From the NCBI GenBank assembly GCA_002917775.1, contig KZ627158.1, positions 16,745-80,744 of the forward strand: 64,000 nucleotides of DNA, in the 5' to 3' direction. The notes below the pieces were generated by a model that worked only from the letters and a program-made list of their open reading frames with translations, did not search any database and had not been told where the DNA came from. The position numbers were made by a program, and so were the translations under genes. This DNA comes from Glaciozyma antarctica PI12 (lineage: Eukaryota; Basidiomycota; Microbotryomycetes; Kriegeriales; Camptobasidiaceae). Below are positions 21,411 to 33,243 of the stretch, in pieces. Position 1 is the first letter of the stretch. Each line of letters opens with the position of its first letter.

Positions 21411-24400
21411 ATGGCGTCGCAGTACGGTGAGCAGCCTCCCCCGCCTTGCCACGCGCGGTGCTAAACCGTCCCCCATCCGCAGACAACTGGAACAAGAACA
21501 ACGAGTCGGAGGACGAAGACGAGATCGACGAAGAGGTGAGTACTCCCTCCACTCCTCCTGAAGGCTCTCCTCACCCCGGCGGGAGCAGTACTACAACAAC
21601 AAGGAAGCGATCCTCTTCTTCATCGAATCCACCCCGACCATGCTCGACCCCGAGTTCGGCACGCTCTCGCCGCTTGGGACCCAGCTTCGCAGCACGCAGG
21701 GAGCCAAGGATACGCACGCGAGAAGCAAGCTCGAGGTGTGCCTGCGGTGCGCGTACGCGATGATGAAGCGCAAGGTCATCAGCGCGCCCAAGGACAGTAT
21801 CGGGATCGTGATCTTCAACACGGTGAGCCTTCATTCTCCTTAGGGCAACAGCAGGCAGGAGTGGGGAGCGACGAGGGAGGGGAGGCAGCACGGCTGGCGG
21901 GGTTGGAGCAGCTGAGGGCGCCAGCTGACGACCGCTTTGTTCAGGCGGAAACTCAGATCGTCGAGGACGCGATTATCAAGAACTGCCAGCTCGTCCAGGA
22001 CCTTCAAGTTACTACCGCCGAGTCCATTAGAGCGCTGCGGGACCTCCTCGCTGGTGCGCACACTCACCCGTCCACACCTCCTACCGAAGCTCACAGCACT
22101 CGCAGAGCTCGACGAGAACCCCTCGCTGCTGCAGGAGAAGTACGCGCCCAACAAGCAGCAGAACAAAATCTCCGAAGCCTTCACCGTTGCCAGCACGCTC
22201 TTCCTCGCTCGGTGCGTCTTCCCCCCTCGTAAGACTCCCAGCAGCTCACCACCCCTCACAGAGTTCCTAAACAGTCGGGCAAGCGCATCTTCCTCATCAC
22301 GGACAACGACAACCCGCTCGAGGATAGCGAACAGCTGAACCTAGCGGCAAGGTCCAGGTTCAAGGTGCGTTCCACCTCGCTCGTTTCTCGCCCTTCCTCA
22401 CGCGTGCCCGGTCTCGCGTCTCGCAGGATTTCCTGACCAACGGATACACTTTCGAGCCGTTCTTCATTCCTCCGACTCCTGATCGCGACTTTAACCTCGA
22501 AAAGTTCTACACCGTGCGTGCGACCGTCTCCCACTTCCTCCCTCCTGCTAACACCCGCGCAGACGCTCATCATGGGAGCTGATGGCGACGAGGAAGATGA
22601 AGAAGCTCTCCCTCCGACCGTGCATGGAGACTTGAGCGCGTCGATGGACAACTTGGTCGCAACCTTGCGGACGAAGGAGGCGACGAAGCGGACCGCGTTC
22701 TCAGTCCCGTTCCACTTGGCCGGCGCCTTTACGATCTGGGTCAATGGGCTCGTCTGGCCCTTTCTCATTCGTCGCGCGAGCTGACCTGGACGACGTGCAG
22801 GTACAACTTGATCGGAGAGGAGAAGAAGCGGCCTCCGGTTAAGGTCGATCTCCACAGTGGCGACGGAGAGGAGGTCGTTTCGAAGACCACGTACACGGAT
22901 ACCGTACGTCCTTTGATTCGTATAACGAGTGGGGTTGAGCTAACACGCCATCTTGCAGGGTCATGGCGCCTCGCTCAACCCGAAGACGGACATCAAGAAG
23001 TACTTTCAGGTCGGCAAGGACAAGTACGAGGAAGGAATCAAGGCGACCAGGGTTTTCTTCGACGAGAACGACGTACGGAAGGTCAAGGTCAGCTGGATGG
23101 TCTCGCCCGCGTTGGTCGTGAGCTAATCTCCTTCTCGAGGCTGTCGGTCGCTCCGCAGGTTCGCCCGCCGCCCGCATTATCTGTTCCTCCTCGCTAACGG
23201 CCACACAGGCATCAAGTTGCTTGGCTTTAAGCCCCGCAAGCAGTACCTCAAGTTCAACGAGACTATCCGCCACAGCTACTTCATCTTCCCGAACGAGGAC
23301 GTTCGTCCTATTCCTCTGCCCTTTCTCGCGCTTCATCTGACGTCCGGACAGATGTACACGGGCAGCACGCGAACCTTTACCTCTGCGACCTCTGCGACCA
23401 TGGTCGCCAAAGACGTCGTCGGCCTTGCCTCGTTCCTCTCTCGAGCGAAGTCGCGCCCTCAGATCGTCCTTCTCCTGCCTCAGGTTCGTCCCATACTTCC
23501 TCGCGCGCCGAGTAGCCTCTGATCTCGCTTACAGGAGGAGGAGCTCAGTGAGCAGGGGCATCAGATTACTCCTCCAGGAATCCACCTCTGCCAACTCCCC
23601 TTCGCCGACGACGTGCGCCCTCATGGAATCGAGTCGACTCTCAGCGTCGTCGCTGTCGCTCCTACGCTTGAAAAAAAACGCGTCGGAGCTCAAACGCTGA
23701 TGCCGCCGGTACGCTTTGCTCGCAGACCCGGACGTCGACATGGAGGATGACTTGCCCGAGCAGCCTGCGATCGACACGGTGAAGGAGATCATCAGGAACC
23801 TCAACACGCTGTACGACCCCGACAGGAATCCTAATCCTGGTGCATTCTCTCTCGACTCGTGCACCTGCTCGGAGCTGACGCCGTTCTGTTCGCGCAGCCC
23901 TCAACTACTTCTACGAGGCGAGTGTTTCGCCGCAGAGTGTACGCGCTATCGCTGACCACCCTTCCGCCGCAGGCTCTTGCTTCTATCGCTCTCGACGAGC
24001 CGATTCCTGAGCCCGAGGATACGACGATTCCGAAGTACGAGACGATCAACCAGGTACGTTGCGCCCGCCGCCTCGCAGTATCTCCCTGACTCCCTCCCAG
24101 CGCGTCGGCGACTCGATCAGCGACCTCAAGAAACTCGTCAAGGAGGACGCCGTCGACCCCAGCGCTCAAGCCGTCTCGAAGCAGAAACGACCCAAAGCGA
24201 CTCCGCCGCCCGAGTCCGCCGAAGCGATCATCGATTTTGCGCAGGACCTGAGAAGCCGCGACGGGAAGATGAAGGTCAACGACCTCAAGGAGGGACTCAA
24301 GCTTATGAATGAGAAAACGGCGGGCGTCAAGGCGGATTTGTTGGAGAGGGCGATTGGGGCGCTGAGGAGGAGGGGGGTCTGGGAGGAGTACGGGCAGGAG

Positions 24401-24466
24401 GAGGAGGAGGAGGAGGAGGAGGAAGAGAAGCCGAAGAAGAAGAAGAAGAAGGTCAAGGTGCAGTAG
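21411..24466 (+). CDS. KU70: Ku70 subunit of the Ku DNA-end-binding heterodimer
   Basis: Ku70 pairs with Ku80, rings DNA double-strand ends and starts non-homologous end joining; it also guards telomeres. Start ATG 21411 (MASQY), then DNWNKNNESEDEDEIDEE. Domains in order: vWA-like N-terminus (YYNNKEAILFFIESTPTML, IGIVIFNTAETQIVEDAI, RIFLITDNDNPLEDSEQLN); Ku core beta-barrel (TAFSVPFHLAGAFTIWVNGY, GIKLLGFKPRKQYLKFNETI, SYFIFPNED, FLSRAKSRPQIVLLLPQ, QITPPGIHLCQLPFADD); C-terminal helical arm (TIPKYETINQRVGDSISD); SAP domain (KMKVNDLKEGLKLMNEKTAG); Glu-rich then Lys-rich tail ending VKVQ, TAG 24464-24466. One junction (about 23613-23715, by an A8 run) cannot be joined in frame as printed. Flanked on both sides by inverted hydrolase paralogs. 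Confidence 0.92.
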
Positions 24467-24804
24467 GAGGACGAGGAGGAGAGGGCAGCGATGTTGGATT
24501 TTGGGAGCGACGATGGGAGAGATGCGTGAGGTGGTCGTCGAGGTGTGGCCTTATTGTTCTAGTACTTAATCGTTTTGCAAAACTTTAGTGATGTTCTCTC
24601 GGGCTGCACGGCTTCGTCGTTCTGCTCGACGTACGCTGGAGACCCCGTCGCTACGCCCTCGCTCCTCGAATTGGCTGCTCACCGCCGAGGATACTTCTGC
24701 TGGTGCTCTCTCGCCGCCGGTACTCTTATAAACACCCCCAATCTGCAATATCTCCACGTATCTACCCCTCTCATCCGCCGGCACGCTGAACAGTCACCTC
24801 AACT
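24467..24804. other. Convergent spacer, Ku70 / hydrolase copy 2
   Basis: 338-nt 3'-to-3' spacer with GA-rich sequence directly after the Ku70 stop. No gene or repeat seen. Confidence 0.5.
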
Positions 24805-26177
24805 TCAAACCTTTCCCTCCGTAATACTCTTCGTAACGAACGCGAGCAGCATCCGATTGACCACGTTCTGCAGTCGTACGCATCAGCAAAGAGCGAAGTC
24901 TGAAGACGAAGTACGTACGGAGTCTGTCCACGAGAGCAAATGCGGCGCATCGGTGATCTGGCGAAGGTCGGCGCCTCCAGGAACTATTCGCTCGAGAGTA
25001 AGGACGGCAGAAGCGAAAAAAAAAAACGTCAGCGACTGACCTCCAGTGAGGCACGCCTTCCATTCCTCGACGGCGGCAAGAGGAGAAGCGATCGTGTCGG
25101 CGGAGCCTTGGAGGAGCAGGACGGGAACGACGATGGTAGCGAGCTGCTCTTGAGGAATGCGGTTGCGGTGAGATCCCCAGCGCATGATATGGCGAGCATC
25201 GTGAGAGGGATGTCCCGCACCATCTGCGTAAACGGCTCAGCGAGGGTCAAGAAAGCGAGAGAGAGGGACTCACACCGGACCTTGAGCGCCGCGACGTGCG
25301 AAACCCTTCGCTCCTGCACTCGATCCTGCACGCCTACGAAGTAATCTTCGAGCGCGGTAATCGCCTCCTCGGGAACGTCCCCCGTTCCATCCCCGTTCCC
25401 ATCCTTGTTGACGCAAACCCAATCGGGCATGATGATAAAGCTCTCGATAAGCTCCGGCGGACTGAAGAGGCACGAGGTTAGCTGCGCGCCGGAAACTGGA
25501 CGCAATAGACGTACTCGACCATCCAACAGGGAGAGGCGAGGGTCGCACAGACCACCTGCGAAGAGATCTCAGCTCGGGAGCGACCGTGCGAGGAGGATGC
25601 GGGCTGACCTTCGCAGGCCTCTTGATGGCTATCCACGCTGCCGCATTAGATCCGCTGGCTCCTTCCCCGAAGACTGAATATGAAGAAAGGTTGAGAGAGT
25701 CCTGTGCCGAGCTCGTTAGCGAGGACTGAAGCTAAGCTCAAGCTCAAGGAAGAACGTACGAGCGCCTCAATTAGCTCGTCCGCGTTGTCCTACCATATTT
25801 CCCAAGATCCGTAAGCTAGCAGTCCCTTCCAGCAGTCCCTCCACGAACCTCAATCGTGTGGGAAGGCACGTCCCCGCCTGCTGTACGCCCGTGGAGGCGC
25901 GTGTCGAACGCGATGAGATTGAAGGCGTCCCGCAAGCGTGGATCCAAGAACTGGTAGTCATCAGCGCCCGTGCTCGTCTGCCCATACGCGCACTCACCTG
26001 GGCGGCAAAGCAGGCCAGGGAGCTCGACGCGGAGTGGAGCATGACGAGCGTTGGGCGGCCATGAACGAGCGGCCCGGATTCTGGCGCAGGGAGCTGGATG
26101 GACAGCGCCGTAGGGTCGACCGGGTTGACGACGTAGAACATCTTCAGCCCCCGTGAGGGCAGCTCGACGAACGGCAT
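24805..26177 (-). CDS. Alpha/beta-hydrolase, copy 2 of an inverted pair
   Basis: Start ATG 26177 (MPFVELPSRGLKMFYVVNPV). Exons match copy 1 one for one: PTLVMLHSASSSLACFAAQ, FLDPRLRDAFNLIAFDTRLH, DNADELIEAL, SVFGEGASGSNAAAWIAIKR, VVCATLASPCWMVD, PPELIESFIIMPDWVCVNKD, GVQDRVQERRVSHVAALKV, ILRWGSHRNRIPQEQLATIV, VLLLQGSADTIASP, PHLLSWTDS, NVVNRMLLAFVTKS, with TGA 24807-24805. This copy keeps Ser at the presumed nucleophile elbow (GASGSNA). Acid (Asp in GSADT) and His (APHLL) positions are present. It shares a 223-nt divergent promoter with the sphingosine-phosphate lyase gene. The substrate is unknown; the name enol-lactonase would be only by resemblance. Confidence 0.75.
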
Positions 26178-26400
26178 GGCGGAGGAGGAGGAGGAGAGAG
26201 AGAGAGCCTGGCGGGTCGATCCTGTCGATCAATTCAGGAGTCCAAGTGGCTTTTCTCGAATTTGTGTGGCTTTTCTGTGGTGTGCTCTGTGCCTGAGGTT
26301 GGCCTTTGAAACGATAGGAACAGCGGGAGAGAAACAGACCGAAGAAAGCAGGAGAGGCCGCTTCAGCTCCTCTCTTGCTGCACCCCCCACCTCCCCCGAC
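26178..26400. promoter_or_regulatory. Short bidirectional promoter, hydrolase copy 2 / sphingosine-phosphate lyase
   Basis: Only 223 nt separate the two start codons, so both core promoters and 5' UTRs must overlap or be very compact. AT-richer than its surroundings in the middle (26235-26340). Confidence 0.55.
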
Positions 26401-28827
26401 ATGGTATCTCAATCCAAGCTGGCTCGACAGGCTAGCCTGTTCACCTCGGTCAAGGAGACGTTCCTCACCATCGACAACGCCAAAACGGTACGCTCGAAAC
26501 GCGCTCGGCCTTCCCACCGCGATCCCTGACCTTGGTCCTCTCCATCGCCGTCGTGCAGGTCGTCTTCTGGTGCGCTACGGTACTGAATCGGATACAGGGA
26601 GAGGAGCTGACCCTGGCGTGTGCTTGATTGCAGGTATCTCGTGCAATACTGGGCCCTCAAACTACTTAGGCATGTGAGAGCGACCGGGCTCACCGCGACT
26701 GTCCACGAGGCCTACCTGGCTTTGGTGAAGGTGCGTTCCTTCGACTGGCGTGCTTGGAAGAGGCGACAGGTGGACCGGAACCGGAGGGAGGACGAAGCTG
26801 ACCCATCTCGCTGCAGCGCGTCTTCAAGGTGATTCTCCTCGTGCCGTCTGCACGCCGCAAGGTCGCAGGGGAGCTCGACAAGGCCACCCTAGAGCTTGAA
26901 GCCAAGGTAGGATCGCCGCTTGCTCTTCCCGAACCTCCACTAACGCCTCCACAGCTCGCTCCGAAGCACCCCTCCGTCTCCCAGCAACTTACCCTTCCTA
27001 CGACCGGCCTCACCTCTGACGAAGTCACCGCGGTTCTCACGGCGCACAGCGAGCTCCCCAACACGCGTTGGGAGGAAGGGAGGGTCAGCGGAGCGGTGTA
27101 TCACGGTATGGAGAAGATGTGGCAAGATCTGGAAGGAGGCATTCGGCATGTTCGAGGTGTCGAACCCGCTGCACGCGGACGTGTTCCCTGGTGCGTTCGC
27201 AGGATAGGCTCGAGGGGAAGGAAGCTGACCTGGATTATTGGGCGAAGGCGTGAGGAAGATGGACGCAGAGGTCGTCTCGATGTGCCTCGCTCTGTTCAAC
27301 TCTCCCCTCCCGACCTCTGCGATCGACCAGAACGGAGGAGCAGGAACTACCACCTCGGGCGGGACCGAGTCGATTCTCATGGCCTGCAAGGCGTACCGCG
27401 ACCGTGCTGCCGCTGAGTACGGCATCACCGAGCCTGAGATGTGCGTCTTTCGCTCGTCGCTGATCCAGGCGCGAACTTACGCTCTAGGACAGGATCATTC
27501 CCATCTCTGCGCACGCGGCTTTTGACAAGGCGGCCAAGTACTTTAAGATCAAGATCCACCACATCCCAGTCGATCCCATCACGCGCAAGGTCGACATCAA
27601 GAAGGTCAAGCGCGCGATCAACCCCAACACAGTCATGCTCGTGGGCAGCGCTCCCAACTTCCCTGACGGCATTATCGATGGTGCGTTCTTTCATATCTCC
27701 CCTCGTCGCAGAACTGACGCCGTGTCCCCAGATATTACGGCCCTCTCGAAGCTTGCGATCAAGTACAAGATTGGCCTGCACGTCGACTGCTGCCTCGGCT
27801 CCTTCCTCGTTCCCTTCCTCGAGCGCGCTGGCTACGCCTTCGAGCCTTTCGACTTCCGCGTCCCAGGCGTGACGTCCATCTCCTGCGACACGCACAAGTG
27901 TTCGTCCCTCCCTCCTCTTCCGTCTTTTTCGCAAGACTAACGCTGCGAGTGAGGTAGACGGTTTTGCGCCTAAGGGAAGCTCGGTCATCATGTACCGCTC
28001 CAAGGCGATTCGCAAGTACCAATATTCAGTGATTACGACATGGCCCGGCGGCGTCTACGCCTCTCCCTCCATGGCCGGCTCTCGGTACGTCCTCTCTCCC
28101 ATCTGAATGACCTTTGCTGACCCCTCTATAGTCCCGGAGCTCTCATCGCCGGCGCCTGGGCGTCGATGGTGCACATGGGAGAATCAGGCTACACCGCTTC
28201 GTGCCGCGAGATCGTTGGCGCCGCAAAGCGTATCGCGCTCGGGATCCGCAAGGATTTCCCAGAGTTGTACATCCTCGGAGATCCGCTCGTCAGCGTCGTG
28301 GCGTTTGGCAGCAAGTCGTTGGCGGTCTACGAGGTGGGAGATCGGATGAGCAAGGCGGGGTGGCATTGTGCGTTCGTTTCGTTTCGAGTGCATGCGAGTG
28401 CTGATGGGCTGAGACGCAGTGAACGCGTTGCAAAACCCTCCGGCGTTGCATATTGCTTGCACCAAGTTGACGGTCCCCGTCGTCGACGAGTTCCTGAGGG
28501 ACCTGAGGATCGCAGTCGACGGTGCCAAGTCGAAGGTTGGCGGGGGAGATGGCTCGATGGTGATGATTTGTACGTCGTTCTCTCTCTCTCTGGGGTACTG
28601 GAAGCTTGCTGATCGAGCGGCGTAGACGGACTTGGATCGTCGAGCGCGGTCGGCCCTGGGCTCGTCGAGGAGATGAGCAGTCGCTGTACGTTCTTTTCGC
28701 TTCTTCCCTTTTTAGATACTGTCGCTGACTGCTCACCTCTTCTAGACATGGATGTGGTGAGTTCCTCTCGCCGTTGTTACCTCGGCAGGATCCTCGCTGA
28801 TCGCGTCTCTCGCAGCTTTACGCTTAG
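26401..28827 (+). CDS. DPL1: Sphingosine-1-phosphate lyase (PLP enzyme, ER membrane)
   Basis: Cleaves phosphorylated long-chain bases to a fatty aldehyde and phosphoethanolamine, the exit step of sphingolipid breakdown. Start ATG 26401 ([20 protein letters not shown]). A membrane segment follows ([12 protein letters not shown] region), then [108 protein letters not shown] and the PLP lysine motif SCDTHKYGFAPKG split by an intron inside Tyr. The end is [33 protein letters not shown] and a tiny last exon (LYA, TAG 28825-28827). About 12 exons, near full family length (about 540-560 residues). The motif order is diagnostic. Confidence 0.95.
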
Positions 28828-29032
28828 AAGTCGTTCCTGTTCCGTCCGCTGTTCCCTGTACCCCTCTGGAATCTACTCCCTCGTTCGTTCGCAAACACCG
28901 TACGGGGCTTCAGCTCGTCGTCGTTCAAGAATTAAAACCACACCCACTCAGTCAGAAATTAAATTGCGCCCTTGCCTTCTCCTCGTCGCGTTGCTGCTCT
29001 CCTCCTCTCTCCTCCGCTCCCAACTCTCTAAG

Positions 29033-29917
29033 ATGGCTTCCACTCACACCGAATCAAGCCTCAAGGCGCTCACAGTTTCCAAGCTCAAGGTACGGCCTTC
29101 CCCCTCCGTTGCCCGCACTCTCGCTGACCTCACGCTCCTTACTCCAGGAACTCCTCGCCAAAGCGTCCCTCCCCCAGTCAGGGAAGAAGGACGAGCTCAT
29201 CGCGCGTCTCCTCGAGACCCCTTCCTCCCTCGAGACCGACTCTCCCGCTCCCGAGACCGCCCCCGCCGCCGAGGAGTCCACTCCCGCCGCCGACGTCGTC
29301 GCTGCCCCCGCCGCGCCCGCTGCAGTGGAAGAGGTCGCCGCGCCTGCAGTAGTGGCGTCTACGGAGGAGGAGAAGAAGGCGGAGGCGGAGGCGGAGGAGG
29401 CGAAGCGCAAGGCGCGCAGCGAGCGGTTTGGCGTGACGGAGATGAAGGGCGGTGACGAGGCGCTCAACAAGCGTGCGGAGCGATTTGGGCTCAAGAAGGA
29501 TGACAAGGCTGAGCAGGCTGTGGAGAAGGTGCGTTTCCCTCCTAGGGGCGAGAGCGCGATGGGCGTTGCTGGCGGACGCGACGGATTGCTGATCTCCTCC
29601 TCTCTCCCAGTCTCTCGCGGCTCTCGACCGACCTCTGGGCGAGCGAAAGCCTCGCGCTACCCCCGCTGCTGTAGCCACCGCCGCTTCAGCCGCTGCCGTC
29701 CCCGCCGCCACAAAAGCTGCCCCAGCAGCCGTCGTCAAGGATCCCGAGCTCGCAAAGAAGATCGAGGAGGAGGAGGAGCGCAAGAGGAAGCGTGCGGCGA
29801 GGTTCGCACCAGCGGAGGAGGTGAGTCAAGTTTGCTGCGAGATTGAGAGGGAGCGGGAAGCTGAGACGGCGTTCGTTCGTGCAGCCCAAGCCCAAGGAGG
29901 CGAAGGTCGATGTATGA
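29033..29917 (+). CDS. THO1: SAP-domain RNA/DNA-binding protein, THO1/SARNP-like
   Basis: Likely a nuclear mRNP factor acting with THO/TREX in co-transcriptional mRNA packaging and export. Start ATG 29033 (MASTHTESSLKALTVSKLKE). The SAP helix-loop-helix is at residues about 11-45 (LTVSKLKELLAKASLPQSGK, KDELIARLLETP). An Ala/Pro/Glu linker and a charged helix follow, then two copies of the family RxERFG-type motif (KARSERFGV and KRAERFGLKK), an Ala-rich region and a basic tail (RKRKRAARFAPAEEPKPKEA), ending TGA 29915-29917. Exons join at about 29086, 29527 and 29820. Length about 230-240 residues fits Tho1/CIP29. Downstream and convergent is DBP10. Confidence 0.85.
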
Positions 29918-30146
29918 TTTGCTCCCCCTGTTCTGGACGACCTTGTGTAGCCGCCATACGTACTGAAAAGGTGATTGATTTGACGACATGACGGAGCTGC
30001 TGGGGGATGCGCGAGAGGACTCGCCGACTGTCCACCTTCGACTTGCTTCCGAACTCTGCTCTCGCCTCCCGGCCCCAACACCGCCAGCACATCCACTCTC
30101 CTCTCGCAAAACTGAACGCGAACGCTCATTGCATGAACAACTCCTC

Positions 30147-33100
30147 TCACTTCTTCCCCTTCGTCGGCGGTCCCGTCTTCTTGCCCTTCCCAGGCTGCGT
30201 CGACCTCTTGACCCTCTTCGCCTTCTGATCCCTGCGCGCGTACAAAGGCATCAGCAAACGCTCAATCCCTCACCAAGCGAACCGCGCACCTATCCTTCCG
30301 AATCTGATCCGCACTCTTGAGTCCTCCAGGCGCCGCTCCCGCCCTCGCAGGCTTGCCGACGGTCCTCCCCTCCTTCTTCTCCTTGTCGCTCTTCGGCACG
30401 CCCGCCTTGTGCCTGTACTTTTTCTCCCCAACGCCGAGCACCGTCTTGCCCTTGAGCTCCGCCTCTCCATTCTTCGGCACGCTAAGGCGGTTCTTCCTCC
30501 TCCACTCGTCGAACACGCCGCTTTTGAACGACGCAGGAAGCTTCTGTCCCGATTCCGATCGAACGAGCATCTTGTTGTCGGCGCCGACGCCGTCGCCCTT
30601 GATGAACTTCTTCGTTCGGCGATCCCAGCGGAGCGAGGAGGCGCGTTGGAGGAGGGCGTCGGCGGGAGTTCCTTCCGTGTCGCCGCGGCCTGCGATGTCG
30701 TACGTTGCTTGAGCGGCTTGCGAGACAAACGAATCGCCGGCGGTGAGAGAGTATCTGTGAGAGAGGCGTTAGTGGGGAGGAGAGGGGGAGCGAGACGAGC
30801 GAAACGTACCCTCGTTCGGTGTCGGCTCCCTCCTGCTCGTAGTTGAGGTAGAACTGAGGATCCTGGAAGCTCGCGCCAGCACCCGTAGCGCGCTTCCTCT
30901 TCCTCGGCGCACCAAAGACCGCCTGCGCCGCGCGGAAAAGCCATCAGCTCCCGCTCGACCCCGAAACGACGAACGAGAAACGCACCTCAACCTCCTCATC
31001 GTCGGCATCGTCGACCGCCATCTTGGGCCTCTTGAGCGCCGCCTGCTCCATCTTCTCGTCGTCGTCGTCAGGCCTCTCGGGCATCTCCTCCTCGGTCATC
31101 CGCCTCGGCCATCGCGCGCGCATGCTCACTCTTCCCCATCGCCTTCCTTCTATCCCTCATCAACTGCGCCGCGGGCGTCTTCCCCCTCGTACCAATCTCA
31201 AACACCGTCTCGGCGGGTCTGAACGCGTTGACGATCGCCATGAGGTCGGCGCGCTTGACTTCGCTCTTAGCGTCCGATCCGCTGATGGCGACGTACGGCG
31301 CAAAGACGGGATGAACTCCCTCGGTCTCTCCCGCGTTCGCAGCGAGGCCTTTGCCCTTACGCTGAAGCTCCTTGGCGCGTCGGTACGATTCCGGACTCGC
31401 TTTCGAGATTCCGCGCTCATACATACGTTGACCCCGACGAGCGACGTTGCCGAGGATATCGATGTTCTCGTGGTGCGACATCATCGAGCGGTACGTCTCG
31501 AGGTCGAGGTGCGGGGCGGTACCGAGGAGGAGTTACTCGAGGACGAGTTGCTCCGAGTAGTCGACGTCCTGCGCGTCCTCGATTCCGAGAGGGCACGTCT
31601 TGACCGGTCGACCGAGGAAGAGTTCAAGGTCGAGGAGGTGGGGAAGCTCTGCGGCCGTGACGAACGTGTAGGCCCATCCCTTGCGCCCTGCACGAGCGGT
31701 ACGACCGACTCGATGGACGAACGCACGCGCGCCGTTGGGGAAGTCGTAGTTTACGACGTTCTCGACGCCGGGAATATCGATTCCGCGCGCGGCGAGGTCG
31801 GTGACGACGAGGATGGAGGTGCGACCGGCGCGGAAGCGGGCGAGGTGGAGACGACGGGCGGTTTGGTCCATCGATCCGTAGATGGGGGAGACGGCGTAGC
31901 CCGACTGAGCGAGGAGGGCGGCGATGTACTCGACGTGGTGCTTGGTTGAGACGAAGACGAGCGTTTGGTGAGCGGTGGGGTCGACCTCGTCCTTCTTGCT
32001 CTCGTCGTCGTCGTCCTTGTCGTCCCCCCTCTTGCGCTTCTTCCCTCCGCTCTTTCCCTTGCCCTTCCACGCAGTTCGTCCTCGACTCTCGTCGTCCGCC
32101 TCATCCTCGATGTACTCGTCCTTGAGCGCGCGCTGAGAATCCGTCATAAGCGGGACCATGATGACCTCGCGAAGGACCGAAAGGAGGAGCGCCTCCTTCT
32201 CGCTCCCCTTGACGGAGAGGTACGCCATCTGCAGCTCTTTGGAGATCTTGCTGTCGACGTCAAGACGAATGAGCTTGGGGTTCTGAAGACCGGCTTTGGC
32301 GAAGCCGACGAGGGTCGAGGGCAGGGTGGCGGAGAAGAGGAGAGTTTGGCGCGTCGGGGGCATGCGGTGGAGGATCTCGTGGAGCTGTTCGGCGAATCCG
32401 AGTTCGAAGAGGCGATCGGCTTCGTCGAAAACGCAGTACTGGATCGCGCGAAGGTCGAGCGACATCTCGACGATGAGATGGAGGAGTCGTCCAGGAGTGG
32501 CGATGATTCTGCGCATCATACATCAGTGCCTGGCTGCACTAGAGGAAAGAGAACGGAACGTACACGTCGGGGTTTCCTGCCATCATGTTGAACTGGTCGT
32601 CCATTCCCTCTCCTCCAACAACCATCGCCCATCGTAGCTGCTCTCCCTCTCCCTTCAACCCCCTCGCCAAATCCTTTCCAACCTTGAGCACCTGCAACGC
32701 GAGCTCACGCGTTGGCACGAGCACGAGTCCTCGCGCTCCGTACGTCGTCGAATGGCTCATGAGCTGGGCGAGGAGGGGAAGGAGGTAGCAGAGCGTCTTG
32801 CCCGATCCCGTTCGCGCCATACAGAGGTGATCCCTCGCGACGACCATCTTGCGTCCCGCTACGATCGTCTCCGTGCTGCCGAGGATACTGGGGAGCGCCA
32901 TACGTTGAATCGGGGTGGGAGTCGTGAATCCGCGTTGGAGGAGGGCTTTGAGGAGGGAAGGAGGGAGACCGAGCGCCTGGAAGGATCCTCCGCCGGTGAG
33001 ACCCTTGGTCGTCTTGAGATCCTTGCGGCCCTTGACGACGGCGTTGCCCTCGGCGAGGTTGCGAGCGCGGGAGAGGGAGGGGATGGAATCGAAGATGGTG

Positions 33101-33243
33101 TCCTCTTCGGCATCGGAGAAGACTTCGGGGGCACCGAAGGGAGAGTCGGTGGTGGAAACTTTGGAAGTGGAGGCGGCACCGCGCTTGGTGCGAGTAGGAG
33201 GGAGGAGGGACGAGGTGATGTCGACGTCCGAGTCGGAATCCAT
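30147..33243 (-). CDS. DBP10: DEAD-box RNA helicase DBP10 (60S ribosome biogenesis), with an in-frame TAA and a frame shift
   Basis: Nucleolar ATP-dependent helicase for large-subunit assembly. Start ATG 33243 (MDSDSDVDITSSLLPP). Motifs in order: Q motif FTTPTPIQRMALP; I ARTGSGKT; Ia VPTRELA; Ib TPGRLLH (after an intron ending about 32521); II FDEADRLFELGF; III SATLPS; a Lys/Asp insertion (KSGGKKRKRGDDKDDDDESK); IV LVFVSTKHHVEYIAALL; V VVTDLAARGIDIPG; VI HRVGRTARAGRKG. After YSEQLVLE a TAA stands at 31535-31533. The same frame continues as clear DBP10 C-terminus (LETYRSMMSHHENIDILGN, GISKASPESYRRAKEL). A second discontinuity (extra base near 31095) shifts frame before MPERPDDDDEKMEQAALKRP. 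Later exons (SFQDPQFYLNYEQEGADTER, KSGVFDEWRRKNRLSVPKN) end at TGA 30149-30147. Both lesions are probably sequence errors, since DBP10 is essential in yeast. Confidence 0.88.

Noticed and set aside
29178-29783. 201-codon frame antisense to the THO1-like gene
   Set aside because: Mirror of the Ala/Glu-rich sense codons; no independent protein character.
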